Below, piece after piece: positions 17,385 through 25,510 of a DNA stretch of 64,000 nt (position 1 is the stretch's first letter; every line of letters begins with the position of its first letter). The stretch comes from Catellatospora sp. IY07-71. GTDB lineage: Bacteria; Actinomycetota; Actinomycetes; Mycobacteriales; Micromonosporaceae. Location of the stretch: positions 2,347,501-2,411,500 of the forward strand of contig NZ_AP023360.1 in assembly GCF_018326265.1 (NCBI RefSeq), in the 5' to 3' direction. The notes beneath the pieces were generated by a model. The model did not search any database. It saw nothing but the letters and a program-made list of their open reading frames with translations, and had not been told where the DNA came from. The translations under genes were made by a program, and so were the position numbers.

Positions 17385-18287
17385 GTGGCCTTCCTCCCTT
17401 CCTGGCGACCCGGCCCCACCCGCGACGCCATCGCCTCGTTCCTGGACGAGGCGCTGGCGCTGCCGCCCGAGCAACGGGTCGCGGTGCTCGACAACGACGG
17501 CACGCTGTGGTGCGAGCGCCCCGGCTACATCCAGTACGAATTCCTGGTGCGCACCCTGCACCAGGCGGTGGCGCACGACCCGGGCCTGGCCGAACGCGCC
17601 GAGTACCGGGCGCTGCTGGACGGCGACCACGCCGCGCTCGGCGAGCTGGGCCTGCAGCGGGTCGCGCTGGCGCTGCTGGAGCTGTGCGCGGGCTGGACGC
17701 CGGACGAGTTCACCGGCCGGGCGCGCGACTTCGTCTACACCGAGAAGCACCCGGACTGGGGCGTGCCCTACCCCCGGCTCGTCTACCAGCCGATGCAGGA
17801 GCTGCTGGAGGCGCTGCGCGCGCACGGCTTCGCGGTGTTCATCGTGACCGGCGGCGGCACCGAGTTCGTCCGCGCGATCAGCCGCGACCTGTACGGCGTC
17901 GCGCCCGACGACGTGGTCGGCACGCTGGTGGAGTACCACTTCGAGGAGCGCGGCGAGGGCCCGGCGCTGGTGCGCACCGCCCAGGCGCTCGGCGAGGTCA
18001 ACGAGGGCCGGGCCAAGGTCGAGCACATCCAGACGCAGCTCGGGCGCCGTCCCATCTTCGCGGCGGGCAACTCCGCGGGCGACCGGGAGATGCTGGAGTA
18101 CGCGCAGGCCGCGGGCTCGCCCAGCCTGGCCCTGCTGATCGACCACGACGACGGGGAGCGCGAGTACGCGTACGCCTCGGTCGGGGTCACCACCACCGAC
18201 ACCGAGCCGATCGCCGACATCGGCCGCCGCGAGGGCTGGACCGTGGTCAGCATGCGCGACGACTGGGCCACTGTGTTCCCGGCCTGA
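17385..18287 (+). CDS. HAD-family hydrolase (phosphatase)
   Basis: A 300-residue cytoplasmic haloacid-dehalogenase-type hydrolase. Motif I is VLDNDGTLW (Asp36 nucleophile, Asp38), motif II is FIVTGGGTEF, the Lys region is near EGRAKVEHI, and motif IV is FAAGNSAGDREML. This is a phosphoserine-phosphatase-like subgroup with an alpha-helical cap (about 55-140). It starts with GTG 1 nt after the sulfatase stop, so it is co-translated with the sulfatase. Joint action on a sulfated and phosphorylated compound is possible but not shown. Its C-terminal tail contains DDGEREYAYASVG. Confidence 0.8.
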   Translation: MAFLPSWRPGPTRDAIASFLDEALALPPEQRVAVLDNDGTLWCERPGYIQYEFLVRTLHQAVAHDPGLAERAEYRALLDGDHAALGELGLQRVALALLELCAGWTPDEFTGRARDFVYTEKHPDWGVPYPRLVYQPMQELLEALRAHGFAVFIVTGGGTEFVRAISRDLYGVAPDDVVGTLVEYHFEERGEGPALVRTAQALGEVNEGRAKVEHIQTQLGRRPIFAAGNSAGDREMLEYAQAAGSPSLALLIDHDDGEREYAYASVGVTTTDTEPIADIGRREGWTVVSMRDDWATVFPA

Positions 18288-18293
18288 GCCGCG

Positions 18294-18299
18294 TAGGGT
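18294..18299 (+). promoter_or_regulatory. Candidate -10 box for leaderless amidohydrolase mRNA
   Basis: TAGGGT ends 7 nt before the GTG at 18307. That places transcription start at or next to the start codon. No ribosome site is present. Confidence 0.4.
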
Positions 18300-18306
18300 C
18301 GTGCCC

Positions 18307-19569
18307 GTGGCGTACGACCTGCTGCTCACCGGCGGCCGCGTGCTCGACCCCGCCGGCGGGCGGGACGCGGTGCTCGACGTGGCCGTGTCCGGCGGCCGGA
18401 TCGCGGCGGTCGCCCCGGGGCTGCCCCGCGACGACGCGCGCGAGATCGTCGACGTGTCGGGGCGGCTGGTCACCCCCGGCCTGGTCGACCTGCACACGCA
18501 CGTGCACCCCGGCGCGACCTACTGGGGCGTCGACCCCGATCCCGCCGCCTGGTGCTCCGGTGTGACCACCTGGGTCGACGCCGGTTCGGCGGGCGCCTAC
18601 GGCCTGCCCGCGCTGCGCGAGGCGGTGCGGGGGTACGCCGTCCGCGTGCCGGTGCTGCTCAACATCTCCGCGCTCGGCCTGACCGGCCGCACCGGGGAGT
18701 CCCGCGACCTCGCCCACTGCGACGCCGACCTGGCCGTGGCCACCGTCGCCGCCAACCGCGACCTGGTGTACGGGATCAAGGCGCGGATCGACGCCGAGAC
18801 CGTCGGCCCGCACGGTCTGGAGCCGCTGCGCCGCGCCGTCACCGTGGCCCGCGCCTGCGAGCTGCCGCTGATGGTGCACATCGGCGCCGCCCCGCCCGCC
18901 GTCGCGGACGTGCTGCCGCTGCTGCGCGCAGGCGACATCGTCACGCACTGCGCCAGCGGCATCGCCATGGGCCGGGGCGCCCCCGCCCCCGCGGTGCGCC
19001 GCGCGTACGACGCCGGTGTCCTGTTCGACCTCGGGCACGGGTCCGGCGGGTTCGCCTTCGACGTGCTGGAGGAGCAGCTCGCCGCCGGGATGCCGCCGCA
19101 CACCGTCTCCACCGACCTGCACGGCCGCTCCCTGCACGGCCCCGTCTTCGACCTGCCCACCACCATGGCGAAGCTGCTGGCCGTGGGCATGACCCTGCCC
19201 GAGGTGGTCGCGGCGGCGACCATCGCGCCCGCCCGCGCGCTGGCCCTGCCGACCGGCACCGGCACCCTGGCCGAAGGCGCCCCCGCCGACCTCGCCGTGT
19301 TCACCGTCGAAACGGGCGCGTTCCCGGTCGCCGACGTGCACGGCCGGCAGCGCACCGCACCCCTGCGCCTGCGCAACGAGGCCACCTACGTCGCGGGCCG
19401 CCCGCTCCCACCGCGCCTGCCCGCCCCGCCGCGCCCCTGGATCCCGCTCACCGACGCCCAGCGCGCCGCCCTCGCCGACCGCGACCGCCGGATCCGCGCC
19501 CTGCTCACCACCCCGCTCGTCGGCCCCGAAGCCTTGGCGGACCAGTTCCCCCGCCCCACCGCCCCCTGA
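18307..19569 (+). CDS. Amidohydrolase/deacetylase-family metal hydrolase
   Basis: A 420-residue binuclear-metal amidohydrolase. The TIM barrel carries DLHTHVH (metal His pair), the carbamylated-Lys candidate in YGIKARID, metal ligands MVHIG and VTHC, and the catalytic Asp in STDLHG. GVTTWVDAGSAGAYG and the YGIKARID region fit the EF_0837-like group, close to dihydroorotases and N-acyl amino-acid deacetylases; the true substrate is unknown. I prefer the GTG at 18307 to that at 18301 because VAYDLLLTGGRVLDP is the usual family start and a TAGGGT box lies 7 nt upstream. It follows the HAD gene closely. Confidence 0.78.
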   Translation: MAYDLLLTGGRVLDPAGGRDAVLDVAVSGGRIAAVAPGLPRDDAREIVDVSGRLVTPGLVDLHTHVHPGATYWGVDPDPAAWCSGVTTWVDAGSAGAYGLPALREAVRGYAVRVPVLLNISALGLTGRTGESRDLAHCDADLAVATVAANRDLVYGIKARIDAETVGPHGLEPLRRAVTVARACELPLMVHIGAAPPAVADVLPLLRAGDIVTHCASGIAMGRGAPAPAVRRAYDAGVLFDLGHGSGGFAFDVLEEQLAAGMPPHTVSTDLHGRSLHGPVFDLPTTMAKLLAVGMTLPEVVAAATIAPARALALPTGTGTLAEGAPADLAVFTVETGAFPVADVHGRQRTAPLRLRNEATYVAGRPLPPRLPAPPRPWIPLTDAQRAALADRDRRIRALLTTPLVGPEALADQFPRPTAP

Positions 19570-19602
19570 CCGGTGCTCGGCCAGGCCGTCCCGCTCCCAC
19601 AT

Positions 19603-19642
19603 GGCGGATCCGCCGACCGGAGGGGGCACTGTACCGCCCCCT
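19603..19642 (+). terminator. Hairpin region after the amidohydrolase gene
   Basis: A 12-bp palindrome, GGCGGATCCGCC (19603-19614), is followed by a 7-bp perfect inverted repeat, AGGGGGC/GCCCCCT (19621-19627 and 19636-19642). No T-run follows, so termination is only likely. A further hairpin (GCCGGCT/AGCCGGC, 19715-19733) lies just before the next gene's ribosome site and could affect its translation. Confidence 0.4.
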
Positions 19643-19758
19643 CGACGTAGCAGGGCGACTTTCGCCGAGCCCGTCCACGCATCCTGACCAGGGCGGAGGA
19701 TGGATTCCTTGGGGGCCGGCTCTCCCAGCCGGCACCGTAACCCCGATTGGAGGACGTC

Positions 19759-20223
19759 ATGCGACGCCTCTCGCGAGTTGCCTGCATCCTCACCACCACG
19801 TTCTTCGCCGCGCTCGGCCTCAGCGCCGTCCCGGCCGCGGCCGCCGAACCGACCCCGGCGGTGTGCACCAAGACCGCCAAGACCGTCGAGGACGGCCTCA
19901 CCGTCTTCGCCCGCGAGCTCTCCAACGTCACCAAGGCCGCCGACTCCGGCGACATGACCGCCGCCGACCAGTCGGTCAAGAAGGCCGGCACCTCCCTGGT
20001 AGACCTGGCCGCCAACCTGCGCACCGACGCCGCCACCGCCGACGCCGCCGACGTGAAGACCACCCTCGGCCAGCTCGCCGACGAGTTCGAGGCCCAGGGC
20101 AAGAGCCTCACCACCGTCGAGTCCCTCCAGAAACTCGACGTGACCCGCATAGACGCCCTCTCCGACCAGATGATCGCCATCTGCGCCGCCGCCTCCTCCA
20201 CCACCACCCCGACCCCACGCTGA
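19759..20223 (+). CDS. Small secreted helical protein of unknown function
   Basis: A 154-residue protein. An Arg-rich start (MRRLSR) and hydrophobic VACILTTTFFAALGLSAVPA end in AAA, a good signal peptide cleaved near residue 30. The mature part is predicted to be all-helical, with amphipathic stretches (TVEDGLTVFARELSNVTKAADSG, ADQSVKKAGTSLVDLAANLR). Two Cys near its ends (TPAVCTK and IAICAAA) could form a disulphide. It ends in a short Thr/Pro tail. GGAGG precedes the ATG at 19759; a TTG at 19747 overlaps this ribosome site and is not credible. I do not recognise the family. Confidence 0.7.
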   Translation: MRRLSRVACILTTTFFAALGLSAVPAAAAEPTPAVCTKTAKTVEDGLTVFARELSNVTKAADSGDMTAADQSVKKAGTSLVDLAANLRTDAATADAADVKTTLGQLADEFEAQGKSLTTVESLQKLDVTRIDALSDQMIAICAAASSTTTPTPR

Positions 20224-20255
20224 CGCGCCGCGTCCCGCGCGCTTCCCTCCCGCGC

Positions 20256-20324
20256 CGATCTTGCGTGAACTGTGGGTGCGACACGCCCCTTCCGGGCAGA
20301 TCCCTAACAGTTCGCGCAAGATCG
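20256..20324. repeat. Repeat family B, copy 1: 69-bp element with 18-bp terminal inverted repeats
   Basis: The element begins CGATCTTGCGTGAACTGT and ends with its reverse complement with one mismatch. A second 69-bp copy at 59613-59681 differs at four positions. The internal CGACACGCCCC...CGGGCA segment can also fold. It lies between two genes on the same strand. Size and terminal repeats resemble a MITE or REP-type element; no transposase is nearby. Confidence 0.8.
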
Positions 20325-20366
20325 ACGCGGGGGGTCGTGTGGCGCGCGGGCCGGGCGGCGGGGGAT

Positions 20367-20372
20367 TAGCAT
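20367..20372 (+). promoter_or_regulatory. Candidate -10 box for leaderless lipoprotein mRNA
   Basis: TAGCAT ends 6 nt before the GTG start at 20379, with no ribosome site between them. Confidence 0.4.
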
Positions 20373-20378
20373 CCTGCG

Positions 20379-21557
20379 GTGCGTACCTCAGCCCTCGCCG
20401 CACCTTCCGCCGTTCTGCTCGCCCTCGCCCTCGCGCTCGCGGGGTGCGGCTCCGCGACGCCGGCGGCCGGGCCGCCGCCCAGCTGGGTCGGGGCGAGCGG
20501 GATCCCGTCGGCGGTGCCGAGCGCCAGCGCCACCTCCGCGCCGTCGCCGTCGGCCGCCGCGGCCGTCTTCGCACCGGGCAACCCGAAGGGCAGGGCGGTG
20601 GTGCCGGCCGAGGCGCGGGCCGTGAACACCACGAAGCCGACCCGGGTGATCGGGAACGGCACGCCCGCGAGCTGCACGTCCAAGGCGGTGGTGGCGGCGG
20701 TCGCGGCGGGCGGGATCATCACGTTCGACTGCGGGCCGGACCCGCTCACCATCACCATGACGGCCACCGCGAAGGTCAGGAACGCGAACGGGCCGAAGAT
20801 CGTGCTCGACGGCGGCGGCAGGATCACGCTGAGCGGGGGCGGCAAGCGGCGCATCCTCTACATGAACACCTGTGACCAGGCGCAGGGCTGGACGACCTCG
20901 CACTGCCAGGACCAGGACCACCCGCAGCTCACGGTGCAGAACCTGACCTTCGCCGACGGCAACTCCACCGGCGAGACGGCGGAGGGCGGCGGCGGAGGGG
21001 CGATCTTCGTACGCGGCGGCCGCCTGAAGGTGGTCAACTCCCGCTTCATCCGCAACCGCTGCGACAACACCGGCCCCGACCTGGGCGGCGCGGCGATCCG
21101 GGTGCTCAGCCAGTCGAAGGGCCTGCCGGTGTACATCGTGCACAGCACCTTCGGCGGCGGGCCTGGCCTCGGCGGCCGCTGCTCGAACGGCGGCGCGCTG
21201 AGCAGCATCGGCGTGTCCTGGGTGGTGCTCAACAGCCTGCTCACCCACAACAGCGCGATCGGGCACGGCGCCAACCCGGCGCGACCGGGCCTGCCCGGCG
21301 GCGGCAGCGGCGGCGCGATCTACACCGATGGCAACCTGTTCACCGTGCGGCTGGCGGGCACGATCATCCAGGACAACCACGCCGAGGAGGGCGGCGGCGC
21401 CGTCTTCTTCGTGAGCAACGACCGCACCGGCACGATGTCGATCGAGGGCTCCACCCTGCGCCGCAACCCCAGCGACGGCTTCGAGACCCGCGGCTACCCC
21501 GGCATCTTCTTCCTCGGCGCCCGCAACCCCACCGTCACCTCCTCCACCCTCAAGTAA
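20379..21557 (+). CDS. Lipoprotein with right-handed beta-helix repeats
   Basis: A 392-residue exported protein. The lipobox LALAGC at about residue 22 gives a lipid-anchored Cys. A Ser/Ala/Pro-rich linker (25-65) follows, then a parallel beta-helix domain from about residue 90. Short repeated turns such as LTVQNLTFADGNS, LKVVNSRFIRNRC, VYIVHSTFGGG and MSIEGSTLRRNP, with many Gly-rich GGGGAIFVRGG and GGAVFF loops, resemble pectate-lyase-like or polymorphic-outer-membrane-type repeats. No catalytic residues could be assigned, so an adhesin or polysaccharide-binding role is as likely as a lyase. The GTG has no ribosome site and is probably leaderless. The stop codon touches a family C repeat. 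Confidence 0.75.
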   Translation: MRTSALAAPSAVLLALALALAGCGSATPAAGPPPSWVGASGIPSAVPSASATSAPSPSAAAAVFAPGNPKGRAVVPAEARAVNTTKPTRVIGNGTPASCTSKAVVAAVAAGGIITFDCGPDPLTITMTATAKVRNANGPKIVLDGGGRITLSGGGKRRILYMNTCDQAQGWTTSHCQDQDHPQLTVQNLTFADGNSTGETAEGGGGGAIFVRGGRLKVVNSRFIRNRCDNTGPDLGGAAIRVLSQSKGLPVYIVHSTFGGGPGLGGRCSNGGALSSIGVSWVVLNSLLTHNSAIGHGANPARPGLPGGGSGGAIYTDGNLFTVRLAGTIIQDNHAEEGGGAVFFVSNDRTGTMSIEGSTLRRNPSDGFETRGYPGIFFLGARNPTVTSSTLK

Positions 21558-21607
21558 GGAAGGGCACCTTCTTAACGCTTTCCGTAGAGGAAGGTGCCCT
21601 TCTTAAC
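21556..21607. repeat. Repeat family C, copy 1 (inverted form)
   Basis: The element is AAGGAAGGGCACCTTCTT, then AACGCTTTCCGTAGAGG, then AAGGTGCCCTTCTTAAC. It starts on the last bases of the preceding stop codon. Near-identical copies lie at 29713-29764 and 63322-63373. The arms can form a hairpin. The rest of the gap to 21741 shows nothing else clear. Confidence 0.85.
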
Positions 21608-21741
21608 CTCCGGGCGGCGGCTCGCCGGTGCAAGATCGGTGTCTCGTGTCAGAAGGTGCGGTCTGACCTTAGCTATCGACACGAAGTCGCGATCACGCCC
21701 GCCGGGCAGCCGGGCAGCCGGGCAGCCACGCGCGGAGCGGG

Positions 21742-22929
21742 TCAGCCCTGGGCGGCGGCGGGTGCGGACGCCCGCCCGGGGCGCAGGGAGGGGGCGGCCA
21801 GCGCCACGAACAGGGCCAGGACGGCGGGGATCGCCAGCGCGGCGGGCAGCCCCGTGAACTCGGCCAGCGCACCGATGACCAGCGGCCCGACGACGAAGCC
21901 GAGGAAGCCGAGGCTGGCCACCCGCGCGATGGCCTGCCCGGCGCGCGCCGGGTCCTGACTGCCCGCGGCTGAGAACACCTGCGGCGCGATACACGCCAGG
22001 CCCGCGCCGAGCAGCCCGAAGCCCGCCACCCCGGCGACGGGGTGCCCGACCAGCAGGGCGAGCCCGAGCCCGACTCCGGCCAGCACTCCGCTGACCTGGA
22101 CCAGCCGCACCGGCCCGAGCTTCGCGGTCAGCCGGTCGCCGACCAGCCGCCCCGCCATCATCATGATCGAGAACGCGGCGTACGCGGCCGCCGCGAACCC
22201 CGGCGAGCTGCCCAGGCTGTCGCGCAGGTACACCGCGCTCCAGTCCGCGGCCGCCCCCTCGCCGACCAGGCAGCAGAACACCAGCACCCCGAGGAAGGTG
22301 ACCCCGCGCAGCCCGCCCGCCGCCCGCTCGGCCGCCCCGGCGGAGGGCATTTCGGAAGGCGCCAGGCGCAGCCGCGCGGCGACCACCGCCGTCACGGCCA
22401 CCACCAGCGCGACGGCGAGGAACGTCGGCGCCGCGCCCAGCTCCGCGTACGCGAACACCCCGCCCACCGCCGCGCCCAGGAACCCGCCGACGCTGTACAC
22501 CGCGTGGAACGACGACATGATCGGCGCCTGCCGGGCGCGCTGCACCTCGACGGCGGCCGCGTTCATGGTGATGTTGAGCAGCCCGTGCGTGATGCCGAAG
22601 GCCAGCAGGCAGGCCGCCAGCACGGCGAGGCTCGGCGCGTACGCCGGGGACACCAGCAGCACCCCGTCGGCGAGCGCGACCGGCAGCAGCAGCCGCCCGG
22701 TGCCGTACCGGTCGACCAGCCGCCCCGCCGCCTGCATGCCGATGATCGCGCCCGCCGCGAAGGCCAGCAGCCCGAGGCTGAGCTGCCCGTCGGACAGGCC
22801 CAGCCCCTGCTTGATCGCCGGGATGCGGGCGGTCCACGTGCCGAGGATCACGCCGTACAGGCCGAACAGCAGGCAGACGGCCACCCGGCCGCGGCGCACC
22901 GCGAGTGGGACGGTCGAGGGCGAGGTCAT
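21742..22929 (-). CDS. MFS transporter (YbjJ-like)
   Basis: A 395-residue inner-membrane protein with about 12 hydrophobic segments. The first loop signature is GRLVDRYGTGRLL and the second-half counterpart is GRLVGDRLTAKLG. The N-terminal half has FGLYGVILGTWTARIPAIKQGLGLSDGQLSLGLL in two adjoining blocks, close to YbjJ-type MFS proteins often annotated as sugar or drug efflux. I chose the ATG at 22929, which has GGAG about 10 nt upstream; in-frame starts further upstream add only low-complexity residues. It is divergent from the epimerase gene. The substrate cannot be predicted. Confidence 0.8.
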   Translation of the reverse strand: MTSPSTVPLAVRRGRVAVCLLFGLYGVILGTWTARIPAIKQGLGLSDGQLSLGLLAFAAGAIIGMQAAGRLVDRYGTGRLLLPVALADGVLLVSPAYAPSLAVLAACLLAFGITHGLLNITMNAAAVEVQRARQAPIMSSFHAVYSVGGFLGAAVGGVFAYAELGAAPTFLAVALVVAVTAVVAARLRLAPSEMPSAGAAERAAGGLRGVTFLGVLVFCCLVGEGAAADWSAVYLRDSLGSSPGFAAAAYAAFSIMMMAGRLVGDRLTAKLGPVRLVQVSGVLAGVGLGLALLVGHPVAGVAGFGLLGAGLACIAPQVFSAAGSQDPARAGQAIARVASLGFLGFVVGPLVIGALAEFTGLPAALAIPAVLALFVALAAPSLRPGRASAPAAAQG

Positions 22930-23143
22930 GAGCGGGCTCCGAGGGGATGCGGCGGGGGCCGGACGTCGTGCCGTACTGCGAATATCATGAATGTCGGGCC
23001 GAAATGAGGCGAACCGGCCCGGCCGGGCGTGCCACCCCGGCTGTATGCTGCCAGTTGCCCTGGCCAGGCCTCGGGTGAGCGGTCGTGCTCCCCGGCCCGC
23101 GCCGGGAGGTGCCGGTGAAGTCGAGCTGCGGGAGCCGAGAATC

Positions 23144-24037
23144 ATGACGAACGAGACGCTGCTGGTCACCGGCGGTGCCGGCTTCGTGGGGACGCACCTC
23201 ATCCGCGCGCTGCTGGAGACCCGCCCCGCCGCGCGGATCGTGTCCGTCGACAACTACTTCACGGGCACGCACGAGAACGAGATCGACGACCCGCGCGTCA
23301 CCTACCTCGACGGCTCGACGGTCGACATCTTCAAGATCTGGGCCGAGCACGGCCTCGACTCCCCGAAGATGGTCTTCCACCTGGGGGAGTACGCCCGGAT
23401 CGTGCAGTCGTTCGACGAGTTCGACCGGACGTGGGAGTACAACACGCACGGCACCAAGGAGGTCGTGCGGTTCTGCGCCCAGCATGGCGCCCGGCTCGTC
23501 TACTCGGCGTCCAGCTCGAAGTTCGGCAACGAGGGCCGTGACGAGCACCTGAACCCGTACGCGTGGACCAAGGCCAAGAACGTCGAGCTGATCAAGAACT
23601 ACGGCGAGTGGTACGGCCTCGACTACGTGATCACGTACTTCTACAACGCGTACGGGCCGGGCCAGATCAGCGCGGGCACCTACGCCACCGTGATCGGCAT
23701 CTTCGAGCGGCAGTACCTGGCCGGCGAGCCGCTGACCGTGGTCTCCCCGGGCACGCAGACCCGCGACTTCACCCACATCTCGGACATCATCTCCGGCATC
23801 CTGGTCTCCGCCGAGGGCGGCAAGGGCGACGGCTACCTGCTCGGCTGCGGCCGGGAGTGGGAGCTGACCGAGGTCGCGAAGCTGTTCGGCACCGAGTACG
23901 TCATGATCCCCGCCAAGCGCGGCGAGCGGGTGCACGGCCGCGCCGACAACAGCAAGGTCCGGGCGCTGGGCTGGGAGCCGAAGGTCGCCCTGGACGAGTA
24001 CGTCGCCCAGTTCGTGCGGAGCAACCCGCGCCCCTGA
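23144..24037 (+). CDS. NAD-dependent nucleotide-sugar epimerase/dehydratase
   Basis: A 297-residue extended short-chain dehydrogenase/reductase. The Rossmann motif is VTGGAGFVGTHLIRAL (GxxGxxG) and the acidic NAD-binding residue follows in SVDNYF. The catalytic set is SASSSKFG and YAWTK (YxxxK). NAYGPGQ and TRDFTHISDI are sugar-epimerase signatures. It most likely acts on an NDP-hexose. The ATG at 23144 has GGGAG upstream. The 214-bp divergent gap to the MFS gene includes TATGCT (about 23043), a possible -10. The SnoaL-like gene follows 18 nt later. Confidence 0.85.
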   Translation: MTNETLLVTGGAGFVGTHLIRALLETRPAARIVSVDNYFTGTHENEIDDPRVTYLDGSTVDIFKIWAEHGLDSPKMVFHLGEYARIVQSFDEFDRTWEYNTHGTKEVVRFCAQHGARLVYSASSSKFGNEGRDEHLNPYAWTKAKNVELIKNYGEWYGLDYVITYFYNAYGPGQISAGTYATVIGIFERQYLAGEPLTVVSPGTQTRDFTHISDIISGILVSAEGGKGDGYLLGCGREWELTEVAKLFGTEYVMIPAKRGERVHGRADNSKVRALGWEPKVALDEYVAQFVRSNPRP

Positions 24038-24055
24038 GCCGGTACGCTGCGGGCC

Positions 24056-24466
24056 ATGTCCGACTACGCGGACACGGCCCGCAGGTTCGTCGCCGACGTG
24101 TGGAACGGCGAGCGCGAGGAGTCGGCGTACGACCTGGTCGCGGCCGACTGCCCCGGCCTGGGCGCGCACGGCCCCGAGGGCACCCTGGCCTGGCACCGCG
24201 ACCGCCGGGCGTCCTTCCCGGACCTGCGCTACCAGCTGCTCGACGTGCTCGCCGATGGGCCGAAGGCGGCCCTGCGCTGGCACGCCACCGGCACCCAGGA
24301 GGGCCACTTCGGCCCGGTGCCGCCCACGGGCCGGGCCGTGACCTACGCGGGCGTCACCCTCCTGACCTTCGACGCCGACGGCCGCATCGCCGACGTCTGG
24401 AGTGTCAACGAACTGTTCCAGCTCCTCCAGCAACTCGGCGTCGCCATGCTCCCGCCGGAGTCCTGA
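24056..24466 (+). CDS. SnoaL-like ester cyclase/NTF2-fold protein
   Basis: A 136-residue alpha+beta barrel protein. The pattern begins DTARRFVADVWNG, then HRDRRASFPDLRYQLLDVLADG, RWHATGTQEGHFG and GRAVTYAGVTLLTFDADGRIADVW. This is typical of SnoaL-family proteins, which include polyketide cyclases and many single-domain proteins of unknown role. No polyketide genes are nearby, so cyclase activity is unlikely to be its job here. A TACGCT box ends 7 nt before the ATG, which suggests a leaderless transcript. It converges on the regulator gene with a 4-nt gap. Confidence 0.78.
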   Translation: MSDYADTARRFVADVWNGEREESAYDLVAADCPGLGAHGPEGTLAWHRDRRASFPDLRYQLLDVLADGPKAALRWHATGTQEGHFGPVPPTGRAVTYAGVTLLTFDADGRIADVWSVNELFQLLQQLGVAMLPPES

Positions 24467-24470
24467 GCGG

Positions 24471-25418
24471 TCAGATCCAGCCGCGGCGGGTCGCGATGGC
24501 GCCCGCCTGGAAGCGGTTGGCGGCGCCGAGCAGCTCGTAGAGGCGGCTCATGCGGCGGCGCATGGTGCGCACCGACCAGTCGAGCTGGCGCGCGATCGCC
24601 TCGTCCTTCAGGCCGCTGACCAGCAGCGCGAGCAGCGCCCGGTCCTCCTCGGACACCGGGTCCTCGGCGGGGGCCTGCAGCGGCACGGCGCTGCGCCAGC
24701 ACAGCTCCCAGTAGTCGATCAGGCCGTCGAGCAGCGTGGACGGCCGGATCACGGCGGCCCGGACGTCGGTCAGGTCCAGCGACAGCGGCATCAGCGCGAT
24801 CCGCCGGTCCACGATGGCCAGCTTGATACGCAACCCGGGCAGCACGCGGGCCTGCTCGCCGTGGCCGATCAGCTCGCGGATGTCGTCGAAGACGCCGGGC
24901 CACTCCAGCGCCTCGGGCGCGTACACGGCCCGGTACTTCACGCCCCGCGCGATGTTGGCCTGCTCGATCGGGTTCGAGGTGGTCAGCGCGTACGGCGGCC
25001 GGTCCAGTGTGATCACCTCCTCGCGGGCCTCCTGCTGGATCTGCACGAACCAGCGGCCCAGCGCCTCGCTCCCGGTGACGATCTCGATCTCCTCGCCGGT
25101 GTCCGAGTGCGCGGCGGCGAACAGCAGGGCCAGCTTGCCGGCGGCGGCCTGCACCTGGTCCAGCTCGGCGGCCCGGCTGCGGACGAGGGCGGACACCGCG
25201 GCCTGCGGCTCGATCGCGGCATACCGGCGGCTGCGCCCGGCCAGGCGGCCGACCAGGCCGTGGTCGCGCAGCCGGTCCAGCGCGCGGGCCACCCGCTCCG
25301 CCGAGCAGCCGAGTTCCGCGGTCAGGTCGGCGGGGGAGGCCGTGCGGCGGACGAGAACGGCCCGGTAGACGGCTTCGTCGAAGGGGTCGACACCGGCGGG
25401 GGTCAGCTCGGAGGTCAT
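24471..25418 (-). CDS. TrmB/LuxR-type transcriptional regulator
   Basis: A 315-residue regulator. It has an N-terminal TrmB-like winged helix (about 15-70, DLTAELGCSAERVARALDRL), a middle domain related to the phospholipase-D-like sensor fold of TrmB regulators (about 100-235), and a C-terminal LuxR helix-turn-helix (ALLALLVSGLKDEAIARQLDWSVRTMRRRM). Streptomyces and related genera have many such regulators, often next to secreted hydrolases. It is divergent from the large subtilase gene, its most likely target. The 92-bp gap contains a 7-bp inverted repeat, CTGGCCC/GGGCCAG. Confidence 0.82.
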   Translation of the reverse strand: MTSELTPAGVDPFDEAVYRAVLVRRTASPADLTAELGCSAERVARALDRLRDHGLVGRLAGRSRRYAAIEPQAAVSALVRSRAAELDQVQAAAGKLALLFAAAHSDTGEEIEIVTGSEALGRWFVQIQQEAREEVITLDRPPYALTTSNPIEQANIARGVKYRAVYAPEALEWPGVFDDIRELIGHGEQARVLPGLRIKLAIVDRRIALMPLSLDLTDVRAAVIRPSTLLDGLIDYWELCWRSAVPLQAPAEDPVSEEDRALLALLVSGLKDEAIARQLDWSVRTMRRRMSRLYELLGAANRFQAGAIATRRGWI

Positions 25419-25472
25419 GCGCCTGATCCTGGCCCAAAAGTGCCACCGGCAGCAACGGGCCAGCCGATGTCA

Positions 25473-25502
25473 TTGCGCCGTCAAGGTCACGACCACTAGA
25501 CC
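25473..25502 (+). promoter_or_regulatory. Candidate promoter of the subtilase gene
   Basis: TTGCGC, an 18-nt spacer and TAGACC lie before the ATG at 25511, with only 8 nt after the -10. No ribosome site is present, so the message may be leaderless. The CTGGCCC/GGGCCAG dyad just upstream could bind the neighbouring regulator. Confidence 0.4.
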
Positions 25503-25510
25503 GAACAGTC

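Noticed and set aside
24056-24466. Polyketide cyclase of a biosynthetic cluster
   Set aside because: The fold matches SnoaL, but there are no polyketide synthase or tailoring genes nearby, so only the fold-level call is kept.
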